Part shown: positions 19,501 to 28,641 of the stretch, one piece after another
Position numbering within the stretch: the stretch's first letter is position 1
How the letters are laid out: every line of letters starts with the position of its first letter
Assembly: GCA_002345675.1 (NCBI GenBank)
Contig: DDWL01000037.1
Span: forward strand, 52,830 to 116,829
Source: Bacteroidales bacterium UBA2287
GTDB lineage: Bacteria; Bacteroidota; Bacteroidia; Bacteroidales; Tenuifilaceae
Reading direction: 5' to 3'
DNA: 64,000 nt
Notes under the pieces: model-generated
What the model was told of the DNA's origin: nothing
Seen by the model: the letters and a program-made list of their open reading frames with translations, nothing else
The model's database searches: none
Position numbers and translations under genes: made by a program

Positions 19501-22500
19501 GAACTGGCAAGACGCCCATACAGCTGAGCATCGGACTCGCTCGAATTTATTTGTCGCAGTACTACTTGGCTGTGAGTCCATGCAAGCTCAAAAACTCGTG
19601 CTGCCATTTGCTTGTCCTGATACTTTTCAATAAGAAGCAATGCCCCATCGCGGGATGTGCTAACCCCAGTTACCATATCGATTGTTACCGATTTTTGGGG
19701 TTCGAGTACTATGCTAAACTGAATGGCAACAATGGGGTCGAGAACCGATCCTTGGCTGCCCGATAGAGGCTTTGAACTTGTTATTGCGCTTGGCGAAACA
19801 AGCGTGTTTCCGCGTCCAATAAACTGTAGCCGGTCGGTTTCATAGGTAATATCCCTAATTTCAGCATCGTAAACTGCCATTTGGTGAAACATCCAAGGCG
19901 ATTGTTCTTCAACCGATCGGGGCCTTCGAGTACACAGAATTGCCTGTCGTTGATGAATAATTTCGGTTTGAACAAAAAGGTTGCTAAATGCAGGGTGCGC
20001 TAAATCGGCTCCGTTTAATGTGAGCACAACTTCGGCATAGCTGGTTATGCCAATAATCCTTTTTGTTCGAGTAAGGTTTGTAAGTTTTACCCTTCGTAGC
20101 TCAATATCGTCTTCGGGCGATACAGCAATTTCCGTATATGCATCAATACCATTGTCGCGGCGGCGAAATTCTGCACGTCCTTCCGAGAATATTACCTCAT
20201 ACTTCTCGGGCACTTTTAGTGTTGGTTGAAATGTGTTCGACCAAAAATTCCCGCTTTCGGCATCGCGTAAATAGCAAAATGTTCCCCAGTTGTCGCAGGT
20301 GCTGTCTTCTCTCCATCGGGTAACTGCAATGTCTTTCCAATGGCTGTATCCGCCGCCTGCATTTGTTACTACAACTTTATAGCTGCCCCCGTTCGAAAGA
20401 AGTTTTACCTCGGGAAATGGCGTGTTGGGCGTTGTAAATACACGAAGTGGCATTTCTGGGCTACTAATTGCAGCGCGAGAATCGGTTACGCTTAAAGTGT
20501 GAGAATAAAAGGAGGTAGCCTTTGGAATTCTTTCTTGAAGCAGCAGTAAGGTTGCCTTGAACAATGGGTCCGATTCGAACCTCTTTTGCATTGGCCTATT
20601 GAGCAAAACATACGATAGTGAGAGCAAACTCATTCCCTTATGGTGTGCCATAAACGACCTTATAACTGTCTTCGACTGACCTCGTGGCAGGCGTGCTATG
20701 GTGTAGTCAATTGCCTCGTAAAATCCATATTGCCCCACATTACCTTCGTCGGCAAGGCGCTCAAGATTTTCGCAAGCTTCCTCGGGCATAACCATTAAGG
20801 CTAGTGCTGTTGCATAGGGCGCAATTACCAAATCTTCCGAAAGGCCTCTTTTTAGTCCAAGCCCAGGCACGCCAAATGCCCTGTACTGATAGTTAAGCTG
20901 CGCATCGACACTGTTGTAGCCCGATTCTGAAATGCCCCATGGTACACCTCGTAGTTTTCCGTATTCAATTTGTCGGGTAACTGCTGCTTTACAGGTTTGA
21001 TAAAGCAAACTGTTCTCGTATGTTGGCATAACGAGTAGAGGCATAAGGTACTCGAACATCGATCCGCTCCACGACAGAAGAACGGGGTCGCCATCGACGG
21101 TTGTAAGAAGCCGCCCAAGGGCAAACCAACTTTCCTGTGGTGCCTTATCCTGCGCAATAGCAACAAAAGTCGATAAGCGAGCTTCCGATGCCAGTAAATC
21201 GTAGTAGCTCGAGTCGCTTTGAAGATTATCGATGTTGTATCCTATTGCGTGCAAACGAATCGACTTATTGTATAAAAAGCCATAGTCCATATCAGCAAAT
21301 TCGGCCGATTGCCTTGCGGTTGCTTCAATAAGTTCAATTCTATTTTTTGCATTACTGGCAGCTTTGCTGAAAAGTTCCTTAATGTCGTCGTGCTGTTCAA
21401 TTCCCTCCAAATATGTACTGTTGGAAACAGGGTTGAGAGGGGAGGTATATTTTTCGACTTTAATTTTGGCTATTTGGCGTAAAGTTGGAATAGCGTTTAT
21501 TTCTGGATAAATGCTCAATAAATCTTGGAAATTTGGGTGCAATATCCATGGAAATAGGTGGTTAACCTCGTTAGTAACAGCTTGGCACTGGTGCGAAAGA
21601 ATTAGTGCCCAAACTTTGCGTTGCTCATCGGTATTGGGTGTAATTGAGTTTGCAATTTCTGCAGAAGCTTTCGAGAGTTTTTCGATACATTTTTGCAAGT
21701 ATACAAGTGAAACTGGTTGTTCTTTAACAATTGCATCTATATACTTGCGAAACTGGGTAATTTCGATTGATGCCGATTTGCCGGGTTGCTCGGCAAGCAC
21801 GAGGAACGTGTCCTTAATCCCATCAAAAAGGCGAGTGCCAAGTATAGGCTGGTCGGGGAGCGACAGTAAACCCTGCTGCAGGGTTAGTAGGTGTCCAGCA
21901 AGGTTGCCGCTGTCGACCGACGAAACGTAAAGTGGCCTTAGTGGTTGCAGCGTTTGTGTGTCGTACCAGTTGTAAAAGTGCCCCTGATGCCTTTCCATTA
22001 AATTCATTGTGTGAAAGGCATTTGTAATGCGATCGAGAAGTTCGCCAGTAAAAATATAGCCAAAATCGTAGGCTGTAAGGCTTGCAAGCAGCGAAAGCCC
22101 TATGTTTGTTGGCGATGTTCGGTGTGCAATAACTGAAATTGGGTGTTCCTGGTAGTTGTCGGGGGGTAACCAATTATCGTCGGGGCCAACAAAGGTTTCG
22201 AAAAAGAACCATGTTTTACGAGTCATTTTTCGGAGAAACAAATGCTGCTTTTCGGTGAGTTTTGCTTTATGAGGAACAAGTGGCTGGCTAATCCACCACG
22301 AAATGGCTGGAAAAATAAACCAAAGCCCAATAATTGGCCAAACCAAAGCAAGCGAAACGGGGAAATATATTAGAAGATAAACTGCTGAAAGCATTGCAAT
22401 AGTAGGAGAAATCCACATTGTTCGAAACGATTCCAGAAAGTTGCTCTTGCTGTGATGCTCGTTGCTTGCTTGCGAATTCCATTCGAGAAGTCCTTTTTTT

Positions 22501-25295
22501 GAAACACACAACCTCCAGCATGTTCGCAGTACCGCATCCAAGTTAAAATAAGCTTCGTAGGGTAGGCTCATTAGGGTAAATGCAACTTGGTACAGCTGTC
22601 GGAAAATTGTTTGTCGAGTTGCTCTTATATGTTGAATCAGGATTGTATCCTGAGGTTTCTGAAAAATGCTGACAACAGCTGTTATTAATGTTAGAATCGA
22701 AATAATTCCTATTACAGCTATAGTCCAAAACCACGTCGAACCTAAAATGGTCCAGCCTAAAATCAGCACAACCGTTAATGCTAATGGAACTAAGCTTCGT
22801 CGAAGATTGTCGAATATTTTCCACCACGATAAAAGCGATAAAGGATTTTTGCGCGATGCGCCATTTACTTTTGGGATTATTGGCAATAGCCACGGAAGCA
22901 GTTGCCAGTCGCCTCGTACCCAACGGTGTCGGCGATTTACATCGGTGCTGTAGCTGGCTGGGTACTCTTCGAAAAGAAGAACATCGCTAAGTAGCCCCGA
23001 GCGGGTATAGCAGCCCTCAAGCAGGTCGTGGCTAAGTATTCTGTTCTCGGCAAATCGGCCTTTTAGCGTTTGCTCAAATGCGTCGACTTCGTAAATCCCT
23101 TTTCCTATAAAGGAGCCTTCCCCAAAAAAATCTTGATAAACATCGGAAATAGCCCGTGTGTATGGATCGATACCCGGATCGTTGCCAAATAATTTTGCGT
23201 ACCTCGATCGGTTTGTGCCAGGTAAACTCACAGCAACTCGGGGCTGCAAAATGCTATACCCTTCTGTTATTCGTTTCTTTTTTTCATTGTATTTTGGTTT
23301 ATTCAAAGGATGCGCCATGGCGCCTACAAATTGCCGTGCCGAATCGCGAGGCAACTGGGTGTCGGTGTCGAGCGTAATAACATACTTTATTTCACTTAAC
23401 ACGCTGGTGTTACCAATTACTAACGAGAACTCATTGGTTGAACCTCTGCGAAGCAGGGAGTTTAAATCCGATAGTTTACCCCTTTTTCGTTCGTAGCCCA
23501 TCCAAACTTTGTCGGTAGCATTCCACTTTCGAGGTCGATGAAAGAGGAAGAAAGTATCGTGATTTTCGCTTGGGTACTTTTCGTTTAGCTCGGTAATTCG
23601 CCTTGCAGCGAGATTAACAAGCAGTTCGTCTTCTTCTAACTTTTCTTGTTCGGCATCTTTAAAATCGGTAAGTAACCCAAAGTGCAAGTTTTGACCCTGA
23701 TTTGCCAAAAAACGAACCTCCAAAGCCTCTACTAAATCTTCAATGTTTTGTGGGCTTGTAATCATGGTTGGAACAACAACCAATGTTCGCGATTCGGGAG
23801 GAATGCCCTTTGAGTAATCGAGACGTGGTAATGGAAAAGGGTTTGTAAAAAGTGTAACCAGCCAGTTTACTAAGGCTATCGACAGGTAGCTGCAACACAA
23901 GGCCAGCAGAAAGCCTAACGCCCAAATTTGCCAGCCGCCAATACCATTACTGTTGGCTTTTGCCAAAAGACCCCAGCATATTACAAACGTAAATAGCGTT
24001 ATCGAACCCAAATAGAAAAACAGTGGAAATTTCAGTACTGTTTGTCTTAAAAACGAAGCGAACGAATGCTTTGCGCTTACCATTTTTTCGAGCTGAGGAA
24101 GCCCTTTGTCAATAAGGTAAAACCCTACATGGGCGCTTCGGTTGTCGATTCCATTTAGTTCAGCACTTTTTTTTGCAAGTTCTATAGCCTTTTGTGCGAC
24201 TTCAATTTCAGAAAAGGTGCTTTTTTTCGCAACCTTTTCAATAACATGGCGGTAATGGTCGCGTGTAGTAAAGTCCATTAAGGCGTATGCCTTTGTAGGG
24301 TCTTCGCTAAGAATTTGCTCAACGAAACTCATCGATTCGACAAATTCCTGCCAGTCCAAAGCACCTAGAAGTCGAAGGCTGCCAATGCTATTACTTATCG
24401 AAACTTGGTCGGCAGCTTGTTGCTGAGTATTACTTTGAATTAATTGTGCAATGTTTCGATTCGATTCGGAGAGCCGTTGCTCAATCCAAGTTAATGGAAA
24501 AGCCAATGCAGGGCTTCGTCCCTGTAAGCGACGAACAAACTCCGAAACAAAAGGCGTCGACATGGGTGGTTCCGATCGTGCCATATCGGCAATTAGGAGT
24601 ATCAGGCTCTTGGGGTCCTTTTCAACAATTTCAACCATTTTGTCGGCCCAAAAGTCGGCAAGGTCTCTGTCGGCTCTGCCAGATGCAATTTTAACCGCAA
24701 CGCTTCGAAGGTTCTCAATAAGTGCAAGCCGCAGCATTATAGGAATTGCCCACAGCTCGCCAAGTTTTAAAGTTGTAACCGTTTGGTAGGCAACCACAAA
24801 TCGGCGTAATCCAATTGGGTCAATGTGCCCTTCGCCGTGCAGTATAATTTCTTTTGCAATATCGTAAACTCGCGGAAGTCCAGCCGAGGGGCCGTTGAGT
24901 AATCGGGGCAGTTCCTTGCTGTAGCCTTTAGGTAAGTGCCTACGTCCTGTTCGAATTTGCTCTTCGATTAAATAAAAATTATCGAGGAGCCACTCGGCAG
25001 CGGGTGTTATTTGGTGCTTCTCCTTCACTGCTTCCGACACAAGGTCGTAAACTTCAAGCAGTATGGCTTCGTTTTCGGAGAGCCTCGAAAGTAGCTGCGG
25101 GTGTAATTTGGACTTTAAATCGAGAAGGTGCAAGCCTGCAAGGGTTTTGCCGTACTGCTCCATTTGTTCAGCGCTAAAAAGTTCCGAAGCTAAAGGAGGT
25201 TCGCCGTTTGCGAATTTTTGCGAATAATCCTTTTCCCATAAATGGGTTTTTAGCCGCTGTATCGATTGAGTAATATTAGTAAGACCTACTTTCAT
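16563..25295 (-). CDS. ndvB: Cyclic beta-1,2-glucan synthase-like giant membrane enzyme (NdvB/ChvB type)
   Basis: A protein of 2910 residues, the usual size for this family. Order: soluble N-terminal helical region (1-420); hydrophobic helices at about 425-500; GT84 glycosyltransferase with ITLDTDTQLPRDSARQ and RRHRWVRGDWQLLPW; more membrane helices (about 860-1080); a glucoamylase-like domain with GLSEDLVIAPYATALALM; and then two GH94-like units with carbohydrate-binding domains. The last holds CDWNDGMNMVG, with the general-acid Asp region of GH94 phosphorylases. NdvB/ChvB makes cyclic beta-1,2-glucan from UDP-glucose at the inner membrane; the GH94 part sets ring length. The glucan usually protects the periplasm from low osmolarity. 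It is monocistronic with no transporter (ndvA) gene beside it. Confidence 0.9.
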   Translation of the reverse strand: MKVGLTNITQSIQRLKTHLWEKDYSQKFANGEPPLASELFSAEQMEQYGKTLAGLHLLDLKSKLHPQLLSRLSENEAILLEVYDLVSEAVKEKHQITPAAEWLLDNFYLIEEQIRTGRRHLPKGYSKELPRLLNGPSAGLPRVYDIAKEIILHGEGHIDPIGLRRFVVAYQTVTTLKLGELWAIPIMLRLALIENLRSVAVKIASGRADRDLADFWADKMVEIVEKDPKSLILLIADMARSEPPMSTPFVSEFVRRLQGRSPALAFPLTWIEQRLSESNRNIAQLIQSNTQQQAADQVSISNSIGSLRLLGALDWQEFVESMSFVEQILSEDPTKAYALMDFTTRDHYRHVIEKVAKKSTFSEIEVAQKAIELAKKSAELNGIDNRSAHVGFYLIDKGLPQLEKMVSAKHSFASFLRQTVLKFPLFFYLGSITLFTFVICWGLLAKANSNGIGGWQIWALGFLLALCCSYLSIALVNWLVTLFTNPFPLPRLDYSKGIPPESRTLVVVPTMITSPQNIEDLVEALEVRFLANQGQNLHFGLLTDFKDAEQEKLEEDELLVNLAARRITELNEKYPSENHDTFFLFHRPRKWNATDKVWMGYERKRGKLSDLNSLLRRGSTNEFSLVIGNTSVLSEIKYVITLDTDTQLPRDSARQFVGAMAHPLNKPKYNEKKKRITEGYSILQPRVAVSLPGTNRSRYAKLFGNDPGIDPYTRAISDVYQDFFGEGSFIGKGIYEVDAFEQTLKGRFAENRILSHDLLEGCYTRSGLLSDVLLFEEYPASYSTDVNRRHRWVRGDWQLLPWLLPIIPKVNGASRKNPLSLLSWWKIFDNLRRSLVPLALTVVLILGWTILGSTWFWTIAVIGIISILTLITAVVSIFQKPQDTILIQHIRATRQTIFRQLYQVAFTLMSLPYEAYFNLDAVLRTCWRLCVSKKGLLEWNSQASNEHHSKSNFLESFRTMWISPTIAMLSAVYLLIYFPVSLALVWPIIGLWFIFPAISWWISQPLVPHKAKLTEKQHLFLRKMTRKTWFFFETFVGPDDNWLPPDNYQEHPISVIAHRTSPTNIGLSLLASLTAYDFGYIFTGELLDRITNAFHTMNLMERHQGHFYNWYDTQTLQPLRPLYVSSVDSGNLAGHLLTLQQGLLSLPDQPILGTRLFDGIKDTFLVLAEQPGKSASIEITQFRKYIDAIVKEQPVSLVYLQKCIEKLSKASAEIANSITPNTDEQRKVWALILSHQCQAVTNEVNHLFPWILHPNFQDLLSIYPEINAIPTLRQIAKIKVEKYTSPLNPVSNSTYLEGIEQHDDIKELFSKAASNAKNRIELIEATARQSAEFADMDYGFLYNKSIRLHAIGYNIDNLQSDSSYYDLLASEARLSTFVAIAQDKAPQESWFALGRLLTTVDGDPVLLSWSGSMFEYLMPLLVMPTYENSLLYQTCKAAVTRQIEYGKLRGVPWGISESGYNSVDAQLNYQYRAFGVPGLGLKRGLSEDLVIAPYATALALMVMPEEACENLERLADEGNVGQYGFYEAIDYTIARLPRGQSKTVIRSFMAHHKGMSLLSLSYVLLNRPMQKRFESDPLFKATLLLLQERIPKATSFYSHTLSVTDSRAAISSPEMPLRVFTTPNTPFPEVKLLSNGGSYKVVVTNAGGGYSHWKDIAVTRWREDSTCDNWGTFCYLRDAESGNFWSNTFQPTLKVPEKYEVIFSEGRAEFRRRDNGIDAYTEIAVSPEDDIELRRVKLTNLTRTKRIIGITSYAEVVLTLNGADLAHPAFSNLFVQTEIIHQRQAILCTRRPRSVEEQSPWMFHQMAVYDAEIRDITYETDRLQFIGRGNTLVSPSAITSSKPLSGSQGSVLDPIVAIQFSIVLEPQKSVTIDMVTGVSTSRDGALLLIEKYQDKQMAARVFELAWTHSQVVLRQINSSESDAQLYGRLASSIIFANSTLRAEPAILIKNRRGQYGLWGYAISGDLPIVLVQIEDPANIHIVRQMVQAHAYWRLKGLAVDLVIWNEDHAGYRQLLQDQIIGLIAAGVGPNIIDSPGGIFVRSADQISNEDRILFQTVARVIINDTRGTLADQVNNSKYKELPKQYFKPTRTYKPNSEPEVVLPRQDLIFYNGLGGFTPDGREYVITTSKERVTPAPWVNVLANSGFGTVISEKGLAYTWSENAHEYRLTPWHNDPVTDSSGEAMYIRDEETGHFWSPTPLTDCESELYLCRHGFGYTVFEHNEGGILSELWIYVATDASIKFSVLKVTNQSERHCKLSATSYVEWVLGDMRHKNAMHVNTSIDSNNSIVYATNPYNPEFASRVAFLQTDDATCYITCDRKEFLGRNGTLKNPAAMSHARLLGKNGLALDPCAAIQVPFDIAPGQVREVIFKLGSGTNKEDANSTIRRFHGPAQAYTALEAVWHHWSQTLGTVQFETPDKSLNILANGWLLYQTLACRVWARSGYYQSGGAFGFRDQLQDAMALTFAKPNILREHLLLFASRQFPEGDVQHWWHPPVGRGVRTHCSDDYLWLPLATCRYVLTTGDTGVLDESIRFIEGRPVNPEDDSYYDLPNRSEETSTLYEHCKLAVQYGLKFGNHGLPLIGTCDWNDGMNMVGNEGKGESVWLGFFLFEVLNQFIEVAKARGDNEFADMCRNAGNEIQQNIEKNAWDGEWYRRAYFDNGTPLGSASNEECQIDSISQSWSVLSGAGKPERSATAMESANKRLVRRDNSLVQLLDPPFDKSDLNPGYIKGYVPGVRENGGQYTHAAIWLAMAFAKLGDSEKAYEILSMINPINHATTEEEVERYKVEPYVMAADVYALSPHIGRGGWTWYTGSSGWMYRLIVESILGLRLEVEKLHIKPCVPSSWDTFKIFYRFRETRYQITVIQLPEDGKKQTITLDGADSHDDFINLVNDQQEHAVEVWIYRSLQQA

Positions 25296-25773
25296 AATTT
25301 GTTATTTCTTTTATTGAAAACCAGCAAAGAAAACTCTCTGTTTTCGTTGCGTTTCGATGGCCAATTGGTGAGTATTAATAGAAATGGAAGAAATTGTATT
25401 GCAACTTTCCAATGTGCGCTAGTCTTTTGAAATCGTTAAAGTTACTTGGCGACCTTATAATGTGAAGATAACTTGCTTAAGTTGAATGCTATGAAGGTTT
25501 AGTGTATATGTATAAATTGTAAATAGCATGTCGTTTACCCAACTTCAAGTTTAAGCATATAATACCATGTGGTTGTTATATATTTTTATAAAGAAGTTAC
25601 ATAATTGCCACATTTTGAATTGGTAAGTAAATACAGTAAAGTACAAACAGTATGTTTTATATGGTAAAATAGCACTAAGGTTTTTTGCGGATGCAGCAAA
25701 GCTCCATGGAGGTTCATTTAGAACTTTTGCAATATAACTTTTTGCTAACATTATTTTGAAGAGACAAAAACAT
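25296..25773. other. Intergenic region, nothing recognised
   Basis: About 480 bp of A/T-rich DNA between the divergent ndvB-like gene and promoter site 4. I see no hairpin with a T-run, no repeat family member and no convincing small ORF. The ndvB promoter must lie at its left end. Confidence 0.5.
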
Positions 25774-25837
25774 GTGATAAATGTAACTCTTCCCAATAGT
25801 TATGTAACGCATTCATAGTTCAATATTGTCAATTTTA
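25774..25837 (+). promoter_or_regulatory. Conserved promoter, site 4
   Basis: GTGA at 25774, TGTAAC at 25782, TGTAAC at 25803 and CAATTTTA at 25830. The ATG at 25866 is 28 nt downstream, the same leader length as several other members. Confidence 0.78.
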
Positions 25838-25865
25838 CAAATTTAAAGTATTAACTAAAGAGTCA

Positions 25866-26180
25866 ATGTTGTTTGGTCTTCACCAGTTCAATACCCAATT
25901 TAATAAGCTTAACATGACGAATAAAAATGATAACACTAAAAATATTAAACTAAGAAACGAAAGTACTAAGCCTAATGGTGGTGCTCCAATTTCTGTTGAC
26001 AAGCAACATGTAGCAAAGGGAGTTGACGGTATTATACCACCAAAAAGTGATGAGTATGCTGCCTTCGCAATTCCCGAAATTATAAATGCAAGTCATCTTT
26101 TTGTTGTTGCAGGGCAAGAATGTATTTGCTTAACAGATACCATTGCTGGAAAAGCAAAGAAGCGTTTAAAGCCTCGGTAG
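25866..26180 (+). CDS. Hypothetical small soluble protein upstream of a histidine kinase
   Basis: A protein of 104 residues if the ATG at 25866 is used, which gives the 28-nt leader seen at other promoters of this type. An in-frame ATG at 25914 would give 88 residues beginning MTNKND. No signal peptide or membrane segment. The N-terminal half is Asn/Lys-rich and probably disordered; the C-terminal half has a VPEI-like AFAIPEIINASHLFVVAGQE segment and a basic tail. I do not recognise a family. It precedes a PAS kinase gene by 28 nt and is probably co-transcribed with it. Confidence 0.6.
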   Translation: MLFGLHQFNTQFNKLNMTNKNDNTKNIKLRNESTKPNGGAPISVDKQHVAKGVDGIIPPKSDEYAAFAIPEIINASHLFVVAGQECICLTDTIAGKAKKRLKPR

Positions 26181-26208
26181 CAAATTATTAACGACAAAAG
26201 TAAATGAA

Positions 26209-27405
26209 ATGGAAGCAAAGCTAGAAAAACCGAAGTCTCTTAAAAGTAAGTATATCCCAACTACTGAGTTTTATAGTCAGGTAATCGACAGTTTACAAGA
26301 CTATTCAATTTTTACATTAGATGTTGAACTTAACATAAACAGCTGGAGCTCTGGCTCGACAAAAATATTTGGTTACGAAACGGAAGAGGTTATTGGAGAA
26401 CCTTTCGACTTAATATTTACTGAAGAAGATTTGAAAATTGGAATTCCAAAAAATGAAATTGAAACAGCTTTAAAAGAAGGCAGGGCAACCGATAATAGGT
26501 GGCACGTTGCAAAAGACAAGAGCCTATTTTATGCTTATGGGGTTGTTTTCCCTCTTATTGGTTCAGACGGTGAGATGTTGGGTTTTGTTAAAATTCTGAG
26601 AGATTTAACAGAAAGCAAACATTCGGAGGATGCAATAAAAAAGTATATTAAAGAACTGGAAGACCTTAATACGCATAAAGAAAGCGTTTTAGCAATACTA
26701 TCGCACGATTTAAGAAGCCCCTTGGCAGCGATTATTCAAACAGCAAATTATTTGAAAGAAAATATTCATAAAATGAGTCCCGATGATGCTCAGGAAATGC
26801 TTAGTATACTCTATAACTCGTCGACCGATGAATTAGAAATGCTTGACTATTTAGTGGAATGGGCACGAATTAAGTACGCATCGGACGTTTTTTCTCCTGC
26901 CAAAATAAAACTAACCGAATACATTAATAAAGTTTTTGAAACTTTAAACGAAACGGCCTCAATAAAAACGATAAATCTTCATCAAGAAATTGAAGCGAAT
27001 ACTACTGTATTTGCCGATGGCAAAATGTTAATCTCCATTATCCAAAATATTGTTTCGAATGCAATAAAACATACAGGAAAGGGTGGCAAAATAACGATTT
27101 CGGCAAAAAGTAAAGATGACAAAATTATTGTTCAGGTTAAGGACACTGGTGTTGGAATGTCGAAAGAAATAATGGAAAATCTTTTTACACCAAAAATGAA
27201 AACCCTTTTAGAAGCTAGAAAAAAAAATAAAGGGGCTGGAATTGGATTGCTATTGGTAAAAGGTTTTTTAGAAAAAAATGGTGGTGAAATATGGGTTGAA
27301 AGCATTGAAGGTGTTGGTTCCTCTTTTTATTTTACATTGCCAATTAAGAAACCTTTAATTAAAATAGGCAGTTCGGCCGAAATTAAGTTTAGCGAAAAGG
27401 CATAA
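26209..27405 (+). CDS. PAS-domain sensor histidine kinase (soluble)
   Basis: A protein of 398 residues with no membrane segment or signal peptide, so a cytoplasmic sensor. A PAS domain at about 20-135 (IFTLDVELNINSWSSGSTKIFGYE) with a PAC-like end is followed by a short coiled coil, a HisKA domain with His166 in LSHDLRSPLAAI, and an HATPase_c domain with the N box NIVSNAIKHT, G1 DTGVGM and G2 GAGIGL. The G2 region is preceded by an unusual Lys-rich insertion (TPKMKTLLEARKKNKG). The partner regulator is not adjacent. It sits in a transcription unit under promoter site 4 with the small protein before it and perhaps the one after. Confidence 0.92.
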   Translation: MEAKLEKPKSLKSKYIPTTEFYSQVIDSLQDYSIFTLDVELNINSWSSGSTKIFGYETEEVIGEPFDLIFTEEDLKIGIPKNEIETALKEGRATDNRWHVAKDKSLFYAYGVVFPLIGSDGEMLGFVKILRDLTESKHSEDAIKKYIKELEDLNTHKESVLAILSHDLRSPLAAIIQTANYLKENIHKMSPDDAQEMLSILYNSSTDELEMLDYLVEWARIKYASDVFSPAKIKLTEYINKVFETLNETASIKTINLHQEIEANTTVFADGKMLISIIQNIVSNAIKHTGKGGKITISAKSKDDKIIVQVKDTGVGMSKEIMENLFTPKMKTLLEARKKNKGAGIGLLLVKGFLEKNGGEIWVESIEGVGSSFYFTLPIKKPLIKIGSSAEIKFSEKA

Positions 27406-27463
27406 TGCAATAACGGATTAAATACAGTTTAAACTATTGTCAACCAAAATAAAACCAAAATCA

Positions 27464-27703
27464 ATGATAATTAATTGCAGCAAAGTAAAAAAACCAAACA
27501 GTAACATGACAATCAGCACGATGCCCATTTCATTAATCTCCAATGTAAGTGGAGTGGTAAACAATCAAAATATAAGTTTGGAGCCCGCACTTTATAATGA
27601 CTTTGAGTGTAGTGACGAGGAATGGCTTAAAGCGAAGCATCGAATACTTGATAGCCGTATGGAGTTCCGAAATAGGATGAAAACTATTAGCAAATCCAAT
27701 TAG
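27464..27703 (+). CDS. Hypothetical small protein
   Basis: A protein of 79 residues from the ATG at 27464; the frame extends nine codons upstream only through a TTG. It lies in a tight run between the kinase (59 nt) and the hydrolase (33 nt). The C-terminal half (ECSDEEWLKAKHRILDSRMEFRNRMKTI) is a predicted amphipathic helix; the N-terminal half is polar and possibly unstructured. No family recognised. Coding is supported only by its place between two real genes and the plausible composition. Confidence 0.45.
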   Translation: MIINCSKVKKPNSNMTISTMPISLISNVSGVVNNQNISLEPALYNDFECSDEEWLKAKHRILDSRMEFRNRMKTISKSN

Positions 27704-27735
27704 TCAAGCGCCGAAATAACTTAACAAACGATAAT

Positions 27736-28578
27736 ATGTATAACGAATCGAAAAGTTTAATGGTAAGAGCCGAGTACATTGAGGTTGAAAACAATGTGCG
27801 TCTCCATATTACCGATGCTGGCGAAGGCCGCCCCATAGTGCTTCTTCACGGTTGGCCGCTGAGCGATGAAATGTTTGAGTACCAATACACCGACTTAATA
27901 AAAAACAATTTTCGTGTAATTGGTATTACTCTCCGAGGCTTTGGTAAATCGGATAAGCCATGGGGCGACTATAGCTACAATACCCATGTGCTCGATATTA
28001 AAAAAGTACTCTGTCAACTCGAAATTGATGACGCCGTTCTTTGTGGTTTTTCAATGGGAGGTGCAATAGCCATTCGTTACATGGCCGAATATCAAAGCGC
28101 ACATATTTCGAAACTTGCACTTTTTGGAGCAGCAGCTCCAATTTGGACTCAGCGAAAAGATTTCCCTTATAATCTTCCTAAAAGTGCAGTCGATGAATTA
28201 ATCAAACTCAATAATGAGGATAGGCCACAACTACTACAAAATTTCGCCAAAATATTCTCGGCAACACCAAAATCGTTAAACGATGGCATGGCTAATTGGT
28301 TAAACGGCATGGGGTTAATGGCATCGTCCTATGCTATGTCGCAAAGTTTAGTGGCTCTTCGCGATTCCGATTTACGACCTGATCTCAATAAAATTACAGC
28401 CCCCACAATTATAATGCATGGTAAAAAGGATAAAATTTGCTCGTTCGATTTAGCCGAACAAATGCATGCTGGCATCAATGGTTCGCAGCTTATTGCATTC
28501 GAAAAAAGTGGCCACAGCCTGTTTCTCGAAGAAAAACAAAAGTTTAACGACTTGCTTATTGAATTTTCTAAACCCTAA
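27736..28578 (+). CDS. Alpha/beta hydrolase (non-heme chloroperoxidase/esterase-like)
   Basis: A protein of 280 residues with a complete alpha/beta hydrolase triad: nucleophile Ser106 in GFSMGG, acid Asp232 in HGKKDKICS and His260 in SGHSLF. The oxyanion region is LLHGWPLSDEMF. The sequence style (LRGFGKSDKPWGDYSYNTHVLDI) is that of the arylesterase/cofactor-free haloperoxidase branch. No signal peptide, so cytoplasmic. The natural substrate cannot be told from sequence. The last bases run into a CCCTAAA simple repeat. Confidence 0.85.
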   Translation: MYNESKSLMVRAEYIEVENNVRLHITDAGEGRPIVLLHGWPLSDEMFEYQYTDLIKNNFRVIGITLRGFGKSDKPWGDYSYNTHVLDIKKVLCQLEIDDAVLCGFSMGGAIAIRYMAEYQSAHISKLALFGAAAPIWTQRKDFPYNLPKSAVDELIKLNNEDRPQLLQNFAKIFSATPKSLNDGMANWLNGMGLMASSYAMSQSLVALRDSDLRPDLNKITAPTIIMHGKKDKICSFDLAEQMHAGINGSQLIAFEKSGHSLFLEEKQKFNDLLIEFSKP

Positions 28579-28640
28579 ACCCTAAACCCTTTGCTCCTTG
28601 CCCTATGCCCTATGCCTAAAACCCCTAAACACACTATCCC
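28571..28640. repeat. CCCTAAA / CCCTATG simple repeat
   Basis: Three CCCTAAA-like units at the end of the hydrolase gene, then CCCTATGCCCTATGCC units and CCCCTAAA. Low-complexity spacer; it makes the upstream extension of the next ORF unreliable. Confidence 0.6.
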
Positions 28641-28641
28641 T

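Noticed and set aside
16892..24789. Many plus-strand open frames of 60-144 residues
   Set aside because: All are antisense to the ndvB-like gene, whose minus-strand protein is coherent throughout; composition is that of a shadow frame.
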